64,000 bases of DNA, from contig NZ_AFJI01000047.1 in assembly GCF_000264785.1 (NCBI RefSeq), forward strand, positions 44,311-108,310, written 5' to 3'. Each line of letters starts with the position of its first letter. Positions within the stretch are counted from its first letter, which is position 1. Position numbers and translations under genes: made by a program. The notes beneath the pieces were generated by a model. It did no database searches and had not been told where the DNA came from. It saw only the letters and a list, made by a program, of their open reading frames with translations. This DNA comes from Edwardsiella ictaluri ATCC 33202 (lineage in GTDB: Bacteria; Pseudomonadota; Gammaproteobacteria; Enterobacterales; Enterobacteriaceae). Below are positions 58,946 to 64,000 of the stretch, in pieces.

Positions 58946-59559
58946 CAGCGATAGAGCCGTACATCGCTGTCGGCGATGGCGAGCTGGCGCTGCCACGCCT
59001 GCAGCGTCAACGCCGCCAGCGACGCCAGCCCCTGATAAAACGGATGATCCGCGCCCTGCTGCAGCAGCGTCAGATAGCGTCCGCCCCACGGCAACAGATG
59101 TTGCTGCAGCAGTGCCGGAAGCTGCTGCGGCTGCCCCTCGGCCAGCCAGGCGGTCATCAGCAGCAAAATACCGATATGATCCTCCGGCTCGCGGGCGTCT
59201 GACTGCCAGCTGATCCCCTGCTCACCCATCCAGTGGCGCAGCGCCAGGGTAGACTCACCGAACAGCACGCTCTCCCGATCCAGATAGACCGATCCCCAGG
59301 GCGGCGCCGTCAGCGCATGGGGGCCGATAAACAGCCGCTGATGAGCCGAGGCCAGCGACTCCTGCGCAGGGGCGCACAATAGCGCGGCGCAGTGTTCACG
59401 CTGCGCCGACGAGCCATAGGGCCAGCGCAGCGTCTCCTGTGGCTGACGCAGCAGCGCCACCAGCGGAGCCACCTGCTCACTGTCCGGCGGCCAGTATAAC
59501 AAGGCCCCCAGCGCCCGCGCCGTCAGCGCCATATCCTGCAGTTGTTCAGGTTGTAACAT
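58945..59559 (-). CDS. dmsD: Tat proofreading chaperone DmsD
   Basis: DmsD binds the twin-arginine signal of DmsA until the cofactor is inserted. The start at 59559 (MLQPEQLQDMALTARALGALLYW) gives 204 residues, exactly the E. coli length; AAGGA lies 12 bases upstream, and a TTG two codons earlier is possible. WQRLF-like AHQRLFIGPHALTAPPWGSVYLDRESVLFG and EPEDHIGILLLMTAWL are the TorD/DmsD signatures. It lies 56 bases after dmsC and is coupled to the napF-like gene. In E. coli dmsD is away from dmsABC. Confidence 0.94.
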   Translation of the reverse strand: MLQPEQLQDMALTARALGALLYWPPDSEQVAPLVALLRQPQETLRWPYGSSAQREHCAALLCAPAQESLASAHQRLFIGPHALTAPPWGSVYLDRESVLFGESTLALRHWMGEQGISWQSDAREPEDHIGILLLMTAWLAEGQPQQLPALLQQHLLPWGGRYLTLLQQGADHPFYQGLASLAALTLQAWQRQLAIADSDVRLYR

Positions 59560-59615
59560 AACCAACGCATTCCTTACGCTATTGGGCGGCGCCCTGGCAC
59601 CGCCCCACTCTGTCA

Positions 59616-60476
59616 TCAGCCGGAAACCACCACGCCGACGCTCATATGCAGGCCATAGAACACCCCGCGTCCCACCAGCTCACCCGCCAGTACCAGAATC
59701 AGGGCAAGCGCCAGCGTCATCGGCGACGGTGCCCTGCTGCGCAGCAGCGGACACAGCCAGCAGCCCAGCCCAAGCGCCAGCAGCACGCTGCGCAGCGCCA
59801 GCAGACCGGCAAAATCCGGAACCAGGGCATAGGCCTGCTGCACCGCGCTGTGGATAGTGGCCAGACCACTCCCCTGCATGCCGGCGGACACCACGCCGAC
59901 CAGCGCGGCGAAGCAGCTAATCAGGGGCAGCAGGTACAGCGAGGCGCTCTCCATCTCCACCGAGCGCAGCAGCAGATAGCCCAGCAGCGGCCCGCCGATC
60001 AGCATGGTGACAAAGAAACTCAGCGTGGTATACCCGCTATACCAGGTCGGCACCGTATTGATCTGGTACACCTGACTCATCCCCCAGACAAACAGCAGCG
60101 CCATCGCCATCGTCAGCATCAGCCACAGGCGCCCCAGGACGACGGGCATCTTGCCCAATACCGCCAGCAACCAGTACAGTCCCCCGGCGGCAAAGAACAG
60201 CGAACCGCACAGGATCTCGTTGCTCAACCCAGAGGCCCCGATCCGGTTCAGCGAGTTCATGGCGCGCAGCGGCGAGCCCAGATGCAGCGCCGAGGCCATA
60301 AAGGCGATCCCCAGCAGCAGCCACAGGAAGAACATCCTCCCCTGGATCCGCAGGGCGCGATCGGCCTCCAGATTCCCGCGCAGCAGTACCGCCGCCATCA
60401 CGATAAAGGCACCGGCCACGCTCTGCCCCAGCACCGTGAAGATCATCAACGGCCATTCATGCCATCCCATTCCCAT
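59616..60476 (-). CDS. dmsC: DMSO reductase membrane anchor subunit
   Basis: DmsC anchors the reductase and oxidises menaquinol. AAAGGAGGT five bases before the ATG at 60476 sets the start and gives 286 residues (E. coli 287). The N-terminus GWHEWPLMIFTVLGQSVAGAF and the ending LAGELVGRGVFYGLHMSVGV are strongly conserved; there are about eight membrane helices. It starts one base after the dmsB stop. Confidence 0.97.
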   Translation of the reverse strand: MGMGWHEWPLMIFTVLGQSVAGAFIVMAAVLLRGNLEADRALRIQGRMFFLWLLLGIAFMASALHLGSPLRAMNSLNRIGASGLSNEILCGSLFFAAGGLYWLLAVLGKMPVVLGRLWLMLTMAMALLFVWGMSQVYQINTVPTWYSGYTTLSFFVTMLIGGPLLGYLLLRSVEMESASLYLLPLISCFAALVGVVSAGMQGSGLATIHSAVQQAYALVPDFAGLLALRSVLLALGLGCWLCPLLRSRAPSPMTLALALILVLAGELVGRGVFYGLHMSVGVVVSG

Positions 60477-60477
60477 C

Positions 60478-61095
60478 TCAGACCTCCTTTGGATTTGCCA
60501 GGTAGCCGCAGGTATCACCAACCGGACGGCTGTTGGCATTCGGCTTCAGCACCAGGTTCGGCCGGGTATAGTGCGCCGCCGGCAGCGGCGCTACCGCGGC
60601 CAGATCACCGTGGCGGGCACGCAGCTCCGCGATCGGCCCCATATCGAGCGCACGCAGCGGACAAGACTCGACGCAGATCGGCTTCTGCCCCTGCGCCACC
60701 CGCTCATAGCAGCCATCGCACTTGGTCATATGCCCCTTCTGCGCATTGTACTGCGGCGCGCCGTAGGGACAGGCCATGTGGCAATAGCGGCAGCCGATGC
60801 ACACCGATTCGTCCACCACCACAAAGCCGTCCTCCCGCTTGTGCATCGCGCCGCTCGGGCACACCTTCACGCAGGCGGGGTCGTCGCAGTGGTTGCAGGA
60901 GATCGAGAGATAGTAGGCAAACACGTCATGATGCCAGCCGTCGCCCTCGCGCTGCCACTCGCCGCCGGCGTACTCATAGATGCGGCGGAAGCTGACGTCC
61001 GGCGTCAGATCCTTGTAATCCTTACAGGCCAGCTCGCAGGTCTTACACCCGGTGCAGCGGCTGGAGTCGATATAAAAACCGTATTGCGTTGTCAT
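60478..61095 (-). CDS. dmsB: DMSO reductase iron-sulfur subunit
   Basis: DmsB carries four [4Fe-4S] clusters and passes electrons from DmsC to DmsA. The start at 61095 (MTTQYGFYIDSSRCTGC) with AAGGAG upstream gives 205 residues as in E. coli. Four ferredoxin-type cysteine groups are seen: CTGCKTCELACKD, CNHCDDPACVKVCPSG, CIGCRYCHMACPYG and CDGCYERVAQGQKPICVESCP (over 20 residues, 139 to about 159). It lies ten bases after dmsA. Confidence 0.98.
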   Translation of the reverse strand: MTTQYGFYIDSSRCTGCKTCELACKDYKDLTPDVSFRRIYEYAGGEWQREGDGWHHDVFAYYLSISCNHCDDPACVKVCPSGAMHKREDGFVVVDESVCIGCRYCHMACPYGAPQYNAQKGHMTKCDGCYERVAQGQKPICVESCPLRALDMGPIAELRARHGDLAAVAPLPAAHYTRPNLVLKPNANSRPVGDTCGYLANPKEV

Positions 61096-61105
61096 CAGCG
61101 ACTCC

Positions 61106-63553
61106 TTAGGCCTTGGCAACCTGTACCAGATTGGTGTGTGACGGATTCCCCTTGGCCAGCGGCGACGGGCGCTGAGTCGTCAGGACGTTAATACAGCCGC
61201 CGTAGTCGACCCGCTCGCCGTCCGGGCTATACCAGGCCCCTTCGCTCAGCGCCACAACACCGGGCAGCACGCGCGGCGTCACCTTGGCGCTGATGCGCAC
61301 CTCGCCGCGATCGTTGTAGATCCGCACCAGATCGCCCTGGGCGATACCGCGCGGAGCGGCATCCAGCGGATTGATCCACATCTCCTGGGGACAAGCCGCC
61401 TTCAGCACGTCCACGTTGCCATAGGTGGAGTGGGTGCGCGCCTTATAGTGAAAACCGCTCAGCTGCAGTGGGAACCTGGCGATCAGCGGATCTTGATAGC
61501 TTTCAAATCCGGGGCTGTAGATCGGCAGCGGATCGATGACGTCGTCCGGCCCCAGCTGCCAGGTGGCGGCGATCTCGGCCAGCGCGGCGGAGTAGATCTC
61601 GATTTTGCCCGACGGCGTGCTCAGGGGATACGTCTTTGGATCGGTGCGGAAGTCGCGGTAGGCCACGTGGTGTCCCTGCGGATCTCGCTGCTTGTAGATC
61701 CCCTGGCTGCGGAACGCCTCAAACGACGGCAGCCCCGGGATCGCCTGCTGCGACTGGGCGTACAGGTGGCGTAGCCACTCTTCTTGGCTGCGTCCCTCGG
61801 TAAACTGCTGGCCGACGCCCATTCGCTTGGCGATCTCACTGGTCATGTCATAGATGGTGCGGCATTCGAAGCGCGGCGCAATGACCTGGTCGGCAAAGAT
61901 CACATAGCTCATATTGCCGCAGGAGGCATCCAGGCAGAAGTCCATCTGCTCGGAGGCGGTGCAGTCCGGCAGCAGGATATCGGCATACTTGGCCGAGGCG
62001 GTCATATGGTTATCGATCACCACAATCATCTCGCACTTACTGTCATCCTGCAGGATTTCGTGGGTACGGTTGACCTCTGAATGCTGGTTAATTAAGCAGT
62101 TACCGGCGTAGTTCCAGATCATCTTGATCGGGACATCCAGCTTCTCCTTGCCGCGCACCCCGTCACGCGTAGCCGTCATCTCCGCCCCCCGCACGATGGC
62201 ATCGGTCCACAGGAACATCGAGATGCTGGTCTTCACCGGGTTCTCCAGCGTCGGCATCCGCACAAACGGCAGGCTGTAGGAGCCTTCGCGGGCGCCACTG
62301 TTGCCCCCGTTGATTCCCACGTTGCCGGTCAGGATCGGCAGCATGGCGATGGCGCGCGACGTCAGCTCACCGTTGGCGTGACGCTGCGGCCCCCAGCCCT
62401 GGCAGATATAGGCCGGTTTGGCGCGACCGATCTCCCGCGCCAGCTTGATGATCTTATCCTGCGGGATCCCGGTGATCGCCGCCGCCCAGGCCGGTGTCTT
62501 GGCGGTTTTATCCGGCCCCTGGCCCAGAATATAGGCCTTATAGTGGCCGTTGGCCGGTGCGCCCGCGGGCAGGGTACGCTCGTCATAACCGACACAGTAG
62601 CGATCCAGGAATGGCTGATCGACCATCGCCTCGGTGATCAGCACATGGGCCAGTCCCGCCGCCAGCGCCGCATCGGTACCGGGACGGATCGGGATCCACT
62701 CATCCTCACGCCCGGCGCCGGTGTCGGTGTAGCGCGGGTCAATAATGATCATTTTCGCATTGGACTTGGCGCGCGCCTGCTCCACATAGTAGGTCACGCC
62801 GCCGCCGCTCATCCGGGTTTCGCCCGGATTATTACCGAACATCACCACCAGCTGGCTGTTTTCAATGTCCGACGGACTGTTGCCGTCGGCCCAGCCGCCA
62901 TAGGTGTAGTTCAATCCGGCGGCGATTTGCGCGGTGCTGTAGTCGCCATAGTGGTTGAGATAACCACCGCAGCAGTTCATCAGCCGGGCGAGCAGCGTCG
63001 CCCCCGGCGGCCATGATCGGGTCAGGGTGCCGCCCAGCGTCCCGGTGCCATAGTTCAGGTAAATGGCCTCGTTACCGTAGGTCTTGATGATCTCCTTCAT
63101 GCTGACGGCGACAGTGTCGAACGCCTCTTCCCAGGTGATGCGCTTAAATTTTCCCTCGCCGCGCTTGCCGACCCGCTTCATCGGATATTTTAAACGATCG
63201 GCGTTGTAGACCCGGCGACGCATCGAACGGCCGCGCAGGCAGGCGCGCACCTGATGCAGCCCCTCGTAGCGATCGTCGCCGCTATTATCGGTTTCGGCAT
63301 AGGTGATTTCACCATCGACTACGTGCATCCGCAGCGGGCAACGGCTGCCACAGTTAACGGTACAGGCGCTCCAGATCACCTTCTCACCCTGCACCATCGG
63401 CTTATTCTGCGCTGGCGCGGCCTGAGTCTGGCGGACAAAGGGCAATGACAGCGCGCCGCTGGCCGCTGCCAGTCCGCCGATCGCCCCTCCTTTCACCACG
63501 CTCCGCCGACTCAGCGACGCATCCAGTAACGCCGTCCGACTGTTTTTTTTCAT
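61106..63553 (-). CDS. dmsA: DMSO reductase catalytic molybdopterin subunit
   Basis: DmsA reduces dimethyl sulfoxide and related N- and S-oxides at a bis-MGD molybdenum centre on the outer side of the inner membrane. The start at 63553 gives 815 residues (E. coli 814); upstream codons do not resemble protein. A twin-arginine signal (SRRSVVKGGAIGG, about 17-29, cleavage after QAAPA-like sequence) precedes the [4Fe-4S] motif CTVNCGSRC. Molybdopterin oxidoreductase segments such as LNYGTGTLGGTLTRSWPPGA and FGNNPGETRMSGGG follow. It leads dmsABC-dmsD-napF-like, all leftward. Confidence 0.98.
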   Translation of the reverse strand: MKKNSRTALLDASLSRRSVVKGGAIGGLAAASGALSLPFVRQTQAAPAQNKPMVQGEKVIWSACTVNCGSRCPLRMHVVDGEITYAETDNSGDDRYEGLHQVRACLRGRSMRRRVYNADRLKYPMKRVGKRGEGKFKRITWEEAFDTVAVSMKEIIKTYGNEAIYLNYGTGTLGGTLTRSWPPGATLLARLMNCCGGYLNHYGDYSTAQIAAGLNYTYGGWADGNSPSDIENSQLVVMFGNNPGETRMSGGGVTYYVEQARAKSNAKMIIIDPRYTDTGAGREDEWIPIRPGTDAALAAGLAHVLITEAMVDQPFLDRYCVGYDERTLPAGAPANGHYKAYILGQGPDKTAKTPAWAAAITGIPQDKIIKLAREIGRAKPAYICQGWGPQRHANGELTSRAIAMLPILTGNVGINGGNSGAREGSYSLPFVRMPTLENPVKTSISMFLWTDAIVRGAEMTATRDGVRGKEKLDVPIKMIWNYAGNCLINQHSEVNRTHEILQDDSKCEMIVVIDNHMTASAKYADILLPDCTASEQMDFCLDASCGNMSYVIFADQVIAPRFECRTIYDMTSEIAKRMGVGQQFTEGRSQEEWLRHLYAQSQQAIPGLPSFEAFRSQGIYKQRDPQGHHVAYRDFRTDPKTYPLSTPSGKIEIYSAALAEIAATWQLGPDDVIDPLPIYSPGFESYQDPLIARFPLQLSGFHYKARTHSTYGNVDVLKAACPQEMWINPLDAAPRGIAQGDLVRIYNDRGEVRISAKVTPRVLPGVVALSEGAWYSPDGERVDYGGCINVLTTQRPSPLAKGNPSHTNLVQVAKA

Positions 63554-64000
63554 AGCATGCTCACTTTTATTTTGCTTTCTACTGGTTAATACCACTTTCC
63601 CTACTGGAAATAGCGGCATACTCAAAAAAGCAGAAAAGAGGTAATAGGCTCCAAATCGATCCCGCAATAACGCTGAGAGCATTCAAGATGACGCTAAAAA
63701 TTTCATGATAATTAAAATTATACACTGGCTATGCAACGCCACGATCTGAGTCAAGCTCTCTTAAAAAGAGTACGCATTTCACTGCTATCCTATTTGTTTC
63801 ACATCAAGAAATAAGGCGTTGCATTTCACACAATGACAAAAAATACTTTTAAAGCCTTTCAACCAGAGTTAATAAATTACGGATGATATCTACAATAATT
63901 TATTTTTACGACGTCGGGTGTAGAGTCAGCGTGAGGCTATGTGATAATAATACAAAAATAAAAAACCCCGCGATGCACTGAGGGATCCCCAGCAATGGGT
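63554..64000. other. Region upstream of dmsA
   Basis: No gene is seen in the final 447 bases. The dmsA promoter with an FNR-like site lies at 63760-63807. The rest is AT-rich. At 63950-64000 an oligo-A run next to CCCCGCGATG reads on the minus strand as GC-rich sequence followed by TTTTTT. This may be the end of a terminator for a gene outside the window, but the other arm is not visible. Confidence 0.5.
63760..63807 (-). promoter_or_regulatory. Predicted FNR-dependent promoter of dmsABC
   Basis: TTGTT-TCAC-ATCAA (63794-63807) matches the FNR site TTGAT-N4-ATCAA in 9 of 10 positions. A minus-strand -10, TACTCT (63772-63767), predicts a start near 63760, about 41 bases from the site centre, the class II spacing. 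A weaker FNR-like word, TTGACTCAGATCGT, lies further downstream on the minus strand (about 63755-63742). E. coli dmsABC is FNR-activated. Confidence 0.65.

Noticed and set aside
63950..64000. Terminator for a gene beyond the right edge
   Set aside because: The T run is visible on the minus strand, but no matching arm of the hairpin lies in the window, so it cannot be supported.

Overview
The window is a chromosomal segment of an enteric gammaproteobacterium (Enterobacterales). Gene content, the close match of most proteins to Escherichia coli counterparts and the G+C-rich coding DNA point to the Hafniaceae, most likely Edwardsiella. The genus is an inference; the order is well supported. From about 15 kb onward the window carries, in reverse orientation, the block that E. 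coli has between dmsABC and ycbL, but joined to a flagellar cluster and interrupted by several accessory inserts. No rRNA, tRNA, CRISPR array or intact mobile element was seen.

Layout. (1) 0.2-15 kb, flagellum: fliDST behind a textbook sigma-28 promoter, a small lipoprotein gene, fliE reading leftward, then fliFGHIJK and fliLMNOPQR (hook-basal body, switch, export apparatus). (2) 15-18.3 kb, cell wall and detoxification: gloC, mepK and ldtD. (3) 18.6-25.9 kb: cmoM-mukF-mukE-mukB, the condensin operon, with every junction overlapping. (4) 26-31.3 kb: elyC with a small membrane protein gene, an 8-oxoguanine deaminase next to a urate/xanthine-type NCS2 permease, and ycbJ. (5) 31.4-41.9 kb, envelope and core functions: kdsB-ycaR, two cold-shock genes (one very divergent), lpxK-msbA-comEC, ihfB, rpsA, cmk. 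(6) 42-47 kb: aroA and serC, normally one operon, are separated by a decayed IS110-family transposase; ansB follows. (7) 47-53.5 kb, anaerobic metabolism: ycaO, focA-pflB, pflA. (8) 53.5-57 kb, accessory island: a TetR regulator divergent from a four-gene exported redox operon, then a PTS IIA-like protein that lacks its phosphorylatable histidine. (9) 57-64 kb: ycaD and a dmsABC-dmsD-napF-like DMSO reductase operon.

How the genes work together. Regions 7 and 9 are an anaerobic set: formate-producing fermentation (pflB activated by pflA, formate moved by focA) and DMSO respiration. Both focA and dmsA have an FNR-like site centred about 41.5 bp upstream of the predicted start. kdsB, lpxK and msbA make and export lipid A/Kdo; mepK, ldtD and elyC act on peptidoglycan.

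The most interesting locus is 53.54-56.2 kb. A TetR regulator with three cysteines faces genes for an RclC/YkgB-like (DUF417) membrane protein, a secreted CPVC thioredoxin-fold protein, a CcdA-type electron-transfer protein and an RclB-like periplasmic protein. The shared intergenic region has two copies of the same inverted repeat flanking the predicted promoter. It combines the RclB/RclC parts of the E. coli reactive-chlorine-resistance operon with a private transmembrane thiol relay under TetR rather than RclR control. I propose it as a periplasmic oxidant-defence or thiol-repair system; that function is an inference.
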